From positions 181,752 through 245,751 of the forward strand of contig RPGQ01000002.1 in assembly GCA_004193595.1 (NCBI GenBank): a stretch of DNA of 64,000 nucleotides, in the 5' to 3' direction. Origin of the DNA: Desulfobacteraceae bacterium Eth-SRB2 (GTDB lineage Bacteria > Desulfobacterota > Desulfobacteria > Desulfobacterales > UBA11574). The position numbers and the translations under genes are program-made. This document shows positions 24,891 through 33,780 of the stretch, piece after piece. Every line of letters starts with the position of its first letter. The first letter of the stretch is position 1. The notes beneath the pieces were generated by a model. It was not told the origin of the DNA and searched no databases. It was given only the letters and a program-made list of their open reading frames with translations.

Positions 24891-26076
24891 TTTTGCCTCC
24901 TTTTGAATCCGGCTTTTCGTTCATAATATCCATTGCCCGTTCAGCTCCCGATCTCGCAAATTCATCTTCATCATTACATCCTTGTTCAACCAAAGCCTTT
25001 GCGCTATCTGAACCGATCAATCCCAACGTAATATAAACCCAATACCGCTCATAAGGGTCAGGCTTGCTCATTGCTTTCATTAAAAAATCAACTACAGGAA
25101 TATGCATTCCGGGTTTTGTCGAGATATTCAACAGGTCCTTACTTGTTGATGTATCAATCACCTTAATTCGTTCTAGTTTTGAGATTAATGATTGTGCAAC
25201 TCCGAATAAACCGAAGCCGGATATTTGTTCATCCCACAGGTGGATTAATTCTTTCAATACCTGGTTTGCCTTCTGTGGTATTATCTCTCTCTGTGATAGA
25301 ATAAATTCCACCACTCTCTTCTTAACAACATATTCTTCTAATATTTGAATTGCAGCAGGATTTACGACACCATCCAGACACTCCAGTACTTGATTTTGTG
25401 GAAATTGTTGAAGGGCATACAATATCCGAAGGCGGGGGCGATCATAATTAATATCATTCATAACTTGTACTAAATATTTTATTATCGCATCATTTTTTAA
25501 ATTGCGCTTAACCCAATACGCCCAGTTCTTTCCCGAGTGTAACGAGCAGCCCAATAAAAACAAATCAATTTTATCATCTTCCACATCTTTTATGAACTCC
25601 AGATCATTGAAGCATAATTTAAATTTTTTATAATTGTTTTCTATCTCCCCATAAGGACATCCCTTACGAAACCATTCCGCAGCGAATTCCTTTAAATCTA
25701 ATAACAACTGTTCGATGGAATATTCATCCTTTTCTTCTGGCCTTTTTACCGGAATGTCGCCATCAGGATTATCCAGGTGAAATTTAGATTCATGAATTAT
25801 CTTATCAAACTCATTTTCATTTATTTTTTCATCGGAGAAAATATGTCCGGGAACTCTAAAGAACTGTGCGACCTTAGACAACTTACTTAAAGGAATTCCA
25901 TCTTTTACCCAGGTTCTAATCGTCTTTTCATCCCATATATCTACAATTTTTATCCACCGTCGGTCATAAACAATTGTTGTACGTTTTTTGCCAAATATTT
26001 CAATCGCCCGCTTAAAACGTATACCAGCCACAATTGATCTTTCTTCCGGTTTTCTGCCTCTGCCCATGCTAAACAC
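24874..26076 (-). CDS. Protein with N-terminal DNA-binding-like segment and alpha-helical repeats
   Basis: A 400-residue cytoplasmic protein. The first 90 residues are basic and contain WDEKTIRTWVKDGIPLSKLS followed by VAQFFRVP, which looks like a helix-turn-helix similar to short XRE or MerR-like modules. The rest (about 110-385) is helical with HEAT-like pairs (AALQQFP-type and ERYWVYITLGLIGSD segments), suggesting a protein-interaction solenoid. The stop overlaps the start of the ChaN/EreA-like gene. The pair is downstream of a sigma-54 AAA+ activator. No family name is certain; it may be a regulator of, or partner for, the secreted protein. Confidence 0.45.
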   Translation of the reverse strand: MFSMGRGRKPEERSIVAGIRFKRAIEIFGKKRTTIVYDRRWIKIVDIWDEKTIRTWVKDGIPLSKLSKVAQFFRVPGHIFSDEKINENEFDKIIHESKFHLDNPDGDIPVKRPEEKDEYSIEQLLLDLKEFAAEWFRKGCPYGEIENNYKKFKLCFNDLEFIKDVEDDKIDLFLLGCSLHSGKNWAYWVKRNLKNDAIIKYLVQVMNDINYDRPRLRILYALQQFPQNQVLECLDGVVNPAAIQILEEYVVKKRVVEFILSQREIIPQKANQVLKELIHLWDEQISGFGLFGVAQSLISKLERIKVIDTSTSKDLLNISTKPGMHIPVVDFLMKAMSKPDPYERYWVYITLGLIGSDSAKALVEQGCNDEDEFARSGAERAMDIMNEKPDSKGGKNEKEE

Positions 26077-26160
26077 CCCTTTTACATAATCGCAGAATCT
26101 TTATTACCCCAATTAAGCGAAAATGCAAAGATCTAAAATATTCGGAATTGAAAGTAATGA

Positions 26161-27372
26161 TCAACCTCCTAAGCAAAAATTGTCCAAACAATATTTAGAC
26201 GCGTTTGCCTTTCTATCGTTGTGCTTCAATATGTGGTTGGCTTTTAATATACGCAGATAAACACCGGCGGTTTTATATTTGCTCCGATCCGAGTCGGAGC
26301 ATGTTCTTAAAAACGCTTCAAATCGTTTTCTGGAAAACCATTTATTTCCCTGTTCCACCAGAAACCGATGAATGTCATGGATGGAAATGCACCTAAGGCA
26401 CTCCCACCATAGCTTTTCCTGCCCTTTTTGGGTGAGGATGGTGATCTGTTTCAACGCTTCAAGAAGGCTTTCTGTTTCCACCGAAACGTAAGAGGACGCA
26501 TTCAGATCGGGTTTAAGGCCGCAGACCAGACCTTTCGGAAGGTCTCGTACATCCAGCAGCGGAGATTCGGTGAAGATCACCGCATGCCGGATGATATTTT
26601 CCAACTCCCGGACATTCCCGGGATAGTCGTATCGAAGTAGCATCTGCCGACAGTGTTTTGATATTCCCCGGATGACTCGATCGTTTTCCTTGGCATACTT
26701 AGCGATGAAGTGGTCGATCAGCGGTGGAATGTCTGCCCGGCGTTCGCGAATCGGCGGCACAACGATCGCCACCACGTTCAGCCTGAAGTAAAGATCTTCC
26801 CGGAACCATCCATCCTTAACACCGGCATCCAGATCCTTATTCGTGGCCGCAAGAATACGGGCATTAAGTTTGATAGTTTTAGTTCCGCCGACCCTCTCAA
26901 ACTCACGCTCCTGCAAAACTCTGAGTAATTTTACCTGAAAACTTTGTGACAGTTCTCCGATCTCGTCGAGGAAAATGGTTCCGCCGTCAGCCAGTTCAAA
27001 CCGACCTTTTTTATCTTTCATGGCACCAGTAAAAGCACCCTTTTCATGCCCGAACAGCTCGCTTTCCGCCAAATTTTCGGCAAACGCGGAGCCGTTGATT
27101 GCCACGAAAGGTCTATCTTTTCGCTGGCTCCTCCTGTGAATTGCCCAGGCAACCAACTCCTTGCCGACACCACTTTCCCCAAAAATCACCACGGGTGCAT
27201 CTGTTGGCGCTACTTTTTCAACAGTCTCGAAAACATGCTCCATTGACTCATTTTTAAAGACCGGAGTGTAGTTTCCGTTTTGTTTTTCTCTAATCCCTGT
27301 TGTCATGGCCTGCTCCTTCATCCATGACAGCGCTGTCAATTTAAGTTGTACCTGCAGATTTTTTCTTTTCAT
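26161..27372 (-). CDS. Sigma-54-interacting AAA+ activator without receiver domain
   Basis: A 403-residue enhancer-binding protein. The AAA+ domain (about 40-280) has Walker A GESGVGKE, the sigma-54 contact loop GAFTGA, Walker B GGTIFLDEIGEL, and the sensor 2 / arginine region YPGNVRELENIIRHAV. There is no receiver, GAF or PAS domain before it. The C terminus (about 300-403) is not the usual Fis helix-turn-helix; FSRKRFEAFLRTCS and YLRILKANHILKH suggest a winged-helix module. Such short activators are controlled by partner proteins. It could drive the sigma-54-like promoters at 21083 or 31385, but that is untested. Confidence 0.82.
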   Translation of the reverse strand: MKRKNLQVQLKLTALSWMKEQAMTTGIREKQNGNYTPVFKNESMEHVFETVEKVAPTDAPVVIFGESGVGKELVAWAIHRRSQRKDRPFVAINGSAFAENLAESELFGHEKGAFTGAMKDKKGRFELADGGTIFLDEIGELSQSFQVKLLRVLQEREFERVGGTKTIKLNARILAATNKDLDAGVKDGWFREDLYFRLNVVAIVVPPIRERRADIPPLIDHFIAKYAKENDRVIRGISKHCRQMLLRYDYPGNVRELENIIRHAVIFTESPLLDVRDLPKGLVCGLKPDLNASSYVSVETESLLEALKQITILTQKGQEKLWWECLRCISIHDIHRFLVEQGNKWFSRKRFEAFLRTCSDSDRSKYKTAGVYLRILKANHILKHNDRKANASKYCLDNFCLGG

Positions 27373-27715
27373 GAATTCGTTTCAGCATCTGACAGGTCAA
27401 AGATATCAAACTTTACGGGAGATTATAAGGCATGGAATCGGGTATCTTAAGGGAATAAATAGGGAATTAATTTAATGGACCGAGGTCGAAAGAAAAAAAA
27501 GCGATCGAAAGTGGCTGGAAAAAGATTTAAAACCGCTCAAGACATTTTAGGAAGAACTTATGAGAACTTTCTTATTAATCCAAGGTAGAAAAAGATTGTC
27601 GGAATTTCTGACATTAAACCTCAACACTGATCCACAATATCGCACGCCTGACCTGGGATATGTGGGTATATGCGGTACATCCAATGGATGTCCTGAAGAG
27701 TTCTGACCTTCTTCC
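27373..27715. other. Spacer with a possible 37-codon basic ORF (27475-27588, plus)
   Basis: About 340 bp. A plus-strand frame from ATG 27475 to TAG 27586-27588 would give a very basic 37-residue peptide (MDRGRKKKKRSK, ending YENFLINPR). Its ribosome site is weak (TAGGGAA), so it may be chance. Nothing else was seen. Confidence 0.25.
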
Positions 27716-29590
27716 CTAAAACTCAAATCTTACTCCGCCTTCGATCCACCGGTCCGGCTTGGGCCAGACCTCACGGTAAAGGTATTTTGAGTTGAAGAGA
27801 TTGTACACGGCGCCAAACATACTCGCCTTGCCGTATTTTTTTAAAAATGGGAGGTTGACTTTTAATAAATAGTCAAAAATATAAACCCTATCTTCCGTTT
27901 CCGGGTAGGTGGAATTATGGTCGATATATTTTCCGATGACGGAATGGGTCATACACTTATAGACATAAACGGCAGATGCATTATACATGGTTTTCGGAAT
28001 ATCCCGGATTTCGTCGTGGGTCTCTTCATTTTTCACTTCAACGTAGCTCGCGCCAAATGATACGGTCAGCCCGAAGTCAAACGTCGAAGATACATTCCAT
28101 TCCACGCCCTGCCGCCGGACCTCGTCGATGTTTTCATAACGGGATGTGTCCCAGTCATAACGGATGAGATCTTCCACGTCTGCACGAAAAAGATTCAACT
28201 CAAGTTTTAAGAGTTTGAACACCCGGACCTGTCCGCCCAGCTGGTAGTTTACGGCAATTTCCGGCTCTAAATCCGGATTGCCGTATTGGGGATCGTGTAC
28301 CCATGCGGCAGGCGGGGCTGAAAATCCTCTGGCCACCTGGGCCCGAACAAGGGCGTCGGCCCATGGAAAACGATAGACCACGCCGCAGGAAGGGCTGACT
28401 TCAGAATCAAATTCCCGGTTATCGTCATAACGCACTCCGGCAGTAACCGTTACATTCCCAAGCGCAAGCGTATCATTGGAATACACGGCCCAGTTTCCGG
28501 TCTCGTACGTTTTGGTGTAATTTGCCCAGTCGTATTCTCCCCAGTCCCCGTCAAAGCCCAGGTTGAGGGTGTTGCTATCTGTCATTTCCCAGTTGATCCG
28601 GGCGCTTGTGCCCCAGATTTCATCCTGGTAATCATTATAAATCTCCCGGCGGTCCGGATAGACGTCGTCGATGGTTCTTTCGAATTCATGGTGCCGGCCC
28701 TCAACGGTCAAAACCAGATTATCAGCGGGCGTGGTTTCAAAAAGCAGACGCTGATAGGTTCGTTTGCTATCCATATCGTCCCAGAAGTCGGGCCAGTTGA
28801 GACACGGGTCTTCATTGCGGCCTTTATCATAGCTGTAGACAAAGTTCAGGCGACTGGCTCTGCCCAAATCATAGTTGATTTTGGCATACACGGCATCCTG
28901 TTGGTATTGGGTGTGACGGATAAAACCGTTGCTCTGTTCGTGGGTCAGAGAAAGAAGATAACCGAATCGATCCTTTGTACCGCTGAAAGTTCCCCGGCTC
29001 TTTGAGGTTTCATACTCTCCGTAAGACGTCCGGACATCCGAGGCAAAGGGTTTTTTCAGCTCCGGATCTTTTGTAATGATGTTGATGACGCCTCCCAGAG
29101 AAGACCCCCAGGCTGAAGAGGCCGCGCCTTTGTAAATCTCGATCCGCTCAATGGTGTCAACGGGAATGTAGGAAAGGTCGGTCATTGGGTTGGCCAGTTG
29201 ATTCAGCGGCACATTATCCTGAAAAATGGCCACATGACGAATTTCCGAGCCCTGGATACGAATTCCCGAGGCATCGCTCCCCAGGCCGCCGTTAAACTCC
29301 ACATAAACTCCCGGAATGTATTGAAGCACCTCTGCCGCACTGGACGCCGGTATCTTTTTCATATCTTCAGCGGTAATAACGGTGATATTGGCGGCAACAT
29401 CTTGTTTGGGCGTTTGCACCCGCGTGGCCGTGACAACAACCTCTTCCAGTTCTACAAAAACCCGTGATTCGGCGGCCATATCAGACGCCCATACAATTCG
29501 AGGAACAATCATTGCAATAAGAACAAACGCAGTGCATCCACAGACAATTAAGGTATCACTCCAATGTCGATGAGCAGTTGTTCTTTGCAT
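27716..29590 (-). CDS. TonB-dependent outer-membrane receptor
   Basis: A 624-residue receptor with a signal peptide (about 1-36). A TonB-box-like segment EEVVVTATR comes near residue 48, followed by the plug (about 60-180: VITAEDMKKIPASSAAEVLQ, PVDTIERIEIYKGAASSAWG, GGVINIITK). The 22-strand barrel follows and ends in the aromatic C terminus GGVRFEF. Such receptors import siderophores, cobalamin, metals or peptides across the outer membrane using TonB. No cobalamin riboswitch was seen upstream, so the ligand is unknown. It sits in the same-strand block with the solute-binding protein and the RiPP cluster, so import of a metal-peptide complex is one possibility. Confidence 0.88.
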   Translation of the reverse strand: MQRTTAHRHWSDTLIVCGCTAFVLIAMIVPRIVWASDMAAESRVFVELEEVVVTATRVQTPKQDVAANITVITAEDMKKIPASSAAEVLQYIPGVYVEFNGGLGSDASGIRIQGSEIRHVAIFQDNVPLNQLANPMTDLSYIPVDTIERIEIYKGAASSAWGSSLGGVINIITKDPELKKPFASDVRTSYGEYETSKSRGTFSGTKDRFGYLLSLTHEQSNGFIRHTQYQQDAVYAKINYDLGRASRLNFVYSYDKGRNEDPCLNWPDFWDDMDSKRTYQRLLFETTPADNLVLTVEGRHHEFERTIDDVYPDRREIYNDYQDEIWGTSARINWEMTDSNTLNLGFDGDWGEYDWANYTKTYETGNWAVYSNDTLALGNVTVTAGVRYDDNREFDSEVSPSCGVVYRFPWADALVRAQVARGFSAPPAAWVHDPQYGNPDLEPEIAVNYQLGGQVRVFKLLKLELNLFRADVEDLIRYDWDTSRYENIDEVRRQGVEWNVSSTFDFGLTVSFGASYVEVKNEETHDEIRDIPKTMYNASAVYVYKCMTHSVIGKYIDHNSTYPETEDRVYIFDYLLKVNLPFLKKYGKASMFGAVYNLFNSKYLYREVWPKPDRWIEGGVRFEF

Positions 29591-29667
29591 ATGTAAAGAA
29601 TCCTTCCCAAAGCACTATGCTTTGGTTATCCCCAGAGGGGACTGCTTTGTTGGCAGTTAATGATTTA

Positions 29668-29840
29668 TGGAGTACTGGAGTATTGGAGTGGTGGAGTAAT
29701 GGAAGAAACCCCTTTTTTCATCGCTCCCAGAAAACAGATCCCTGGAGAAAATCTGAAAGTTTAAAGCTCTTTTTTTAAAATCAACACTCCAGTACTCCAT
29801 TATTCCATTACTCCATTATTCCAATTGGGGCGAAGCCCCT
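29668..29840. repeat. Inverted minisatellite pair plus GGGGCGAAGCCCC hairpin
   Basis: Units such as TGGAGTACTGGAGTATTGG run at 29668-29705, and their reverse complement (CCAGTACTCCATTATTCC) at 29791-29820, followed by GGGGCGAAGCCCC. The right part overlaps the last codons and stop of the NtrC-type regulator. Confidence 0.75.
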
Positions 29841-31174
29841 AACTTGTATTTCTTCACTTTATCAATCAGGGTCTTGCGACTGATTCCCAATAGCTCCGCC
29901 GCCCGGGTTTTATTTTGGGAAGTTCGCTTCAGTGCGAGTTCAATATAAAACTTTTCCAAATCTTTTAAATTTAAATCAGAAATGTCTGCCACGGCCCTGG
30001 TATCAAAAGGCAGATGTTTTGTTGTAATCATGGATTCACTACAGGTAATTACGGCCCTTTCCATGACGTTAATCAACTCCCGGACATTGCCGGGCCAGTT
30101 GTATATCATAAGCGATTCCAAAGCGCTTTCAGAAAGGCCGGTAATAGAACGACCATAAGTTTGACTAAATCGTCTGATATAGAAATCCGCGATCAGCGGA
30201 ATGTCCTCTTTCCGGTGCCGCAAGGGTGGAATTTTAATTTCATAGACGTTGATGCGAAAAAAAAGATCCTGGCGAAAGCGGCCTGCAGCAACATCCGCCT
30301 GAATATCCCGGTTAGTGGCAGTAATGATGCGAAAGTCCGATGATAACGATAGGGTACCTCCCACACGGGTAAACCGTTTCGACTCCAGGACCCTGAGCAG
30401 TTTTGCCTGAAACCGAGAAGAAGCATCCACAATTTCGTCCAAAAAAAGCGAACTCTCATGGGCAACTTCAAAAAGTCCTTTTTTTTGTTCAACGGCACCG
30501 GTAAACGCCCCTTTTTCATGGCCGAAAAGTTCGCTTTCCAGAACACCTGGAGAAAATTCATTGCAACCCACCGCAAAAAACGGCTTGGATTTCCTGTCAC
30601 TCAATTCGTGAATAGATCTGGCAACCAGTTCTTTTCCCGTTCCTGTTTCTCCGGAAATCAAAACCGTAACCGATAAAGGGGCGACCTCCTTTATGGATTG
30701 AACCACCTGTTTAATTTCCTTTGAGCGCCCGATGACCGGTGTAAGTGTTTTTAAACCAAATGTTTTTTCTTTTTGGAGCAGGGTGATCTTTTTGAGCATC
30801 TCCCGTTTGGCCACGGCTTCCCGTACCGTTGTCCAAAACAGATCTAATTTATCGTCGATGGGTTTTTCGAAATAATGGAAGGCCCCATTTTTGACCGCCC
30901 GAACCGCCTTTTCTGTTGAACCGAATGCCGTGATCAGAATCACGGGAATATCCGGATACAGGTCCTGAACCGTGGTAAATAGTTGGATCCCTGTCATCTC
31001 CGGCATCTGTATATCTGAAATAATCAGATCCACGGGTTCACTGCTCAAAATCTTGACGGCATGTTTAGCGGAAGTGGCGGGAGTGATATGAAAATCCCCG
31101 GTTTGGGGGAGACAAAGAAAAAGCTCCAGGAAGGCCTCGTTATCATCTACGATTAAAATCTTGGGTTTTTCCAT
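29816..31174 (-). CDS. NtrC-family sigma-54 response regulator
   Basis: A 452-residue regulator. Receiver (1-120) has the acidic pair VDDNE and the phospho-acceptor region DLIISDIQMPEMTG. The AAA+ domain (about 145-375) has Walker A GETGTGKE, the sigma-54 loop GAFTGA, and YNWPGNVRELINVMERAV. The Fis-type HTH (about 405-440) is NKTRAAELLGISRKTLIDKV. The final ASPQLE residues and the stop are written by a dispersed repeat. A partner kinase is not adjacent; the NtrB-like kinase at 16443 is the nearest orphan candidate. Lying at the head of the minus-strand block, it could be the activator of the sigma-54-like promoter of the RiPP operon. Confidence 0.9.
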   Translation of the reverse strand: MEKPKILIVDDNEAFLELFLCLPQTGDFHITPATSAKHAVKILSSEPVDLIISDIQMPEMTGIQLFTTVQDLYPDIPVILITAFGSTEKAVRAVKNGAFHYFEKPIDDKLDLFWTTVREAVAKREMLKKITLLQKEKTFGLKTLTPVIGRSKEIKQVVQSIKEVAPLSVTVLISGETGTGKELVARSIHELSDRKSKPFFAVGCNEFSPGVLESELFGHEKGAFTGAVEQKKGLFEVAHESSLFLDEIVDASSRFQAKLLRVLESKRFTRVGGTLSLSSDFRIITATNRDIQADVAAGRFRQDLFFRINVYEIKIPPLRHRKEDIPLIADFYIRRFSQTYGRSITGLSESALESLMIYNWPGNVRELINVMERAVITCSESMITTKHLPFDTRAVADISDLNLKDLEKFYIELALKRTSQNKTRAAELLGISRKTLIDKVKKYKLGASPQLE

Positions 31175-31384
31175 TATCTGGCCGTACCATTTGAGTTGTC
31201 TATTGCTTCAGGATTTAAAAAATCACCGCAGAAACCTGGTATGGAAAAGATGTTACGATAGGTTACAGGTCGGAAAGGGAGACTTGTAACAGTTTGTAAC
31301 AGTTAAGGGGGAAAAGATTTTTGTCCGTTAAAAAATAACATATGATTACATATGATTATGATTTTCCATCGCATTTTCTCAGTC

Positions 31385-31400
31385 TGGCATCCTAATTGCT
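31385..31400 (+). promoter_or_regulatory. Sigma-54 promoter upstream of CsgD-like paralogue 3
   Basis: TGGCATCCTAATTGCT has the -24 GG and -12 GC with 10 nt between them and reads toward the gene at 31585. It would give a leader of about 170 nt. No equivalent was seen before paralogues 1 and 2. Confidence 0.6.
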
Positions 31401-31584
31401 GTAATATAATTATTTTTGTGTGTTGTCTTGTATCAGGTTTTAACCATCAAGGCAACAACAAGTAATTATGAATGTTGAATAAACGACAAGGCTGGGATGT
31501 AAATATTCAGGAAGTGTCTGAAGCCGATTTAATGGACGTATTTTCTTCCGATAGGTTTTAATAGATTAAAAAGGCTGTAAAACC

Positions 31585-32289
31585 ATGCATTCAAAGAAAA
31601 TGTCAAAACAATCAGGTCGCAACTCTATACCCAACGTTTCTTTTAACATTGTGGGCCGAAATATGCTGCAAAATGAGCTTTTGCTTTCGTTTCTGAAAAA
31701 GGAAACAGGCATGAAGGGCACATGTTTCCCAAACCTGGAATCAATAACACCCATTGATGCAAATGAGTCGGCAACCCCACAATTGCTGATTTTGGACTGT
31801 AAAAATATTGATGTAAGAAATTTTTGGACGGACATCCGTGCCTGGAATTTTTCAAACCCATGCCCGTGCCAGCGTTTCTTTGTTTTGTGTAATGCTGAAC
31901 CCGGTTCTCGTTTTGAAAAAAATGCTTTGGATATCGGCATACAGGGTATCTTTTATAATAACGATCCCCTGAAGTTAATTTGCAAAGGTATTTGTGCTGT
32001 TTTGAATGGAGATATATGGTATTCAAGAAAAACATTGAAAAAACTTCTTATGGAAAAACGCTCCTCATCTAATTCGCTAATACATCCTGCCGTGTCCCGT
32101 TTGACAGGTAGAGAAAAACAAGTACTTTCCTGTATCGCTTCCGGATATACCAGCAAGGCTATTGCTGATGAGTTTTGCATCAGTATGCATACCGTCAAAA
32201 CCCATATCTACAACCTCTATAGAAAGATAAATGCGACCAACCGGCTTCAGGCTACACTCTGGGCCACCAAACACCTTAAATTTTTATAA
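31585..32289 (+). CDS. CsgD/LuxR-like transcriptional regulator, paralogue 3 (intact)
   Basis: A 234-residue protein with the full N terminus MHSKKMSKQSGRNSIP and NVSFNIVGRNML that is lost in paralogues 1 and 2. The receiver-like domain (about 30-155) has LLILDCKNID and GIFYNNDPLKLICKG as in CsgD and no complete phosphorylation triad. The LuxR HTH follows (about 168-230: RLTGREKQVLSCIASG, AIADEFCISMHTVKTH). Nucleotide identity with paralogue 2 is very high, so duplication is recent. It is the only copy with a sigma-54 promoter upstream. By analogy with CsgD it may regulate matrix or surface genes; its own targets are unknown. It is followed closely by rlmD on the opposite strand. Confidence 0.85.
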   Translation: MHSKKMSKQSGRNSIPNVSFNIVGRNMLQNELLLSFLKKETGMKGTCFPNLESITPIDANESATPQLLILDCKNIDVRNFWTDIRAWNFSNPCPCQRFFVLCNAEPGSRFEKNALDIGIQGIFYNNDPLKLICKGICAVLNGDIWYSRKTLKKLLMEKRSSSNSLIHPAVSRLTGREKQVLSCIASGYTSKAIADEFCISMHTVKTHIYNLYRKINATNRLQATLWATKHLKFL

Positions 32290-32312
32290 AAAATCGAAAG
32301 GGGTTTTTAAAA

Positions 32313-33725
32313 TTACACATTGATAGCAGGTATACTTCCGGTTTTTTCAAGCCTTGCGACCGACTCTATGTGATACGTATGCGGAAACATATCAACCGGC
32401 TGCACCTCCAGTACCCGGTAACTTTGTTTTATCATGCCAAGATCCCTTGCCATTGTCGCAGGATTGCAGGAAACATAAACGATCCTTCCGGGCCCCATAT
32501 CAAGAACCCGCTCCACAACATCCTTGTGCATGCCGGCCCTGGGAGGATCGATGATCATAACATCGGGCCTGACCTTAAGTTTTAATAGGCTTTCCTTAAT
32601 GTCTCCAAGGACAAACCGGCAATTTGTTATTCCGTTTATCCGGCAGTTTTTTGCTGCATCGTTTACAGCGCTTTCAACGATTTCCATGCCGATTACCTCT
32701 TTTGCGGATCTGGAAATATATATTGCGATGGCACCGGTACCGCTATAGAGATCCACAACCGTCTCTCGGCCTGAGAGTCCGGCATATTCCTTGATGGTAT
32801 GGTACAACCTTCGGGCACCCAGGGTATTGGTTTGAAAAAAAGAGTTTGCCGATATTTCAAACTCAAAATCTCCGATTTTATCCTTTATGCAGGAACTCCC
32901 GGCAAGTTGAATTTCATATTCTCCCACGGCAATACCCGCTTTTCGAGAAGTGATGTTGTTTACTACGGAAATGATTTGAGGATGTTTATCCATGAGTAAA
33001 AAGGCCAGGGGATTCACGGTTTGCGGATCTTCTTTTGCGGTAATGATGTTTACCATCCACTGGTCATAGGCAACAGAATGCCTGAGCATAAGAAAACGCC
33101 AGAAACCTGTATGGCTGCGAAGCCCGTAAACAGGGGCATCTGAAGTCTTGATGAATCTTCTGACATCATCGAGAATATGGTTTCCCAGTTCCGGCTGAAG
33201 CAGACATGAGCCCGTATCAAGGACTTTGTAAAAAGTGCCCGGCACATGAAGACCGATAGCAAAACCCATGTCAACACCCTCTTTGCCCATTTCGTCCGGC
33301 AAAAGCCACCTCCGGTCGGAGCAGGAAAACTCCATTTTGTTCCGGTATCCAAAAATTGCAGGCGATGATATTGTCGGATGCACCGTTATGTCCCGGATAA
33401 GCCCTATTCGCTCAATGGATTCCTGAACATGCTGTTGTTTGAACTCAAGCTGTTTATGGTAATCTAAAAACTGCCATTTGCAACCGCCGCAAAAACCGCT
33501 GTACTTACAATCCGCAGGGATTCTGTATGGTGACGGCGTAACCAGTGTATGAACACGGGCCTCCGCGTATTGCTTTTTTCTCTTTACGATGCGGGCAATA
33601 ACCAAATCCAAAGGCACTGCCCCGTCAACAAAAACAGCAAGGCCGTCCAGCCGTGCAAGACCTCTGCCTCCAAAGGCTATCCCGGAAATTTCAAGTTCGA
33701 CAAGTTGTCCTTTTTTTATTTTCAT
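32313..33725 (-). CDS. rlmD: 23S rRNA (uracil-5-)-methyltransferase RlmD/RumA
   Basis: About 470 residues from the ATG at 33725 (MKIKKGQLVELEISGIAFGG); the upstream open frame adds 12 unlikely residues. Order: TRAM RNA-binding domain (1-55), the 4Fe-4S cysteine cluster CKYSGFCGGCKWQFLDY (about 75-92), and a SAM methyltransferase fold with DLYSGTGAIAIYISR, DPPRAGMHKDVV and the catalytic cysteine motif YVSCNPATMARDL. RlmD methylates U1939 of 23S rRNA; the related RlmC or TrmA types are less likely given the TRAM domain and Fe-S cluster. The general promoter region is not obvious. Its 3' end faces the CsgD-like paralogue 3. Confidence 0.9.
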   Translation of the reverse strand: MKIKKGQLVELEISGIAFGGRGLARLDGLAVFVDGAVPLDLVIARIVKRKKQYAEARVHTLVTPSPYRIPADCKYSGFCGGCKWQFLDYHKQLEFKQQHVQESIERIGLIRDITVHPTISSPAIFGYRNKMEFSCSDRRWLLPDEMGKEGVDMGFAIGLHVPGTFYKVLDTGSCLLQPELGNHILDDVRRFIKTSDAPVYGLRSHTGFWRFLMLRHSVAYDQWMVNIITAKEDPQTVNPLAFLLMDKHPQIISVVNNITSRKAGIAVGEYEIQLAGSSCIKDKIGDFEFEISANSFFQTNTLGARRLYHTIKEYAGLSGRETVVDLYSGTGAIAIYISRSAKEVIGMEIVESAVNDAAKNCRINGITNCRFVLGDIKESLLKLKVRPDVMIIDPPRAGMHKDVVERVLDMGPGRIVYVSCNPATMARDLGMIKQSYRVLEVQPVDMFPHTYHIESVARLEKTGSIPAINV

Positions 33726-33780
33726 CGTAAACATCCAACCACAAAAACACGAAGACACCAAAGATTATAATATAATTCTT

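Noticed and set aside
29590..29815. Cobalamin riboswitch upstream of the TonB receptor
   Set aside because: The conserved B12-box and surrounding stems are not present; the spacer is a minisatellite repeat.
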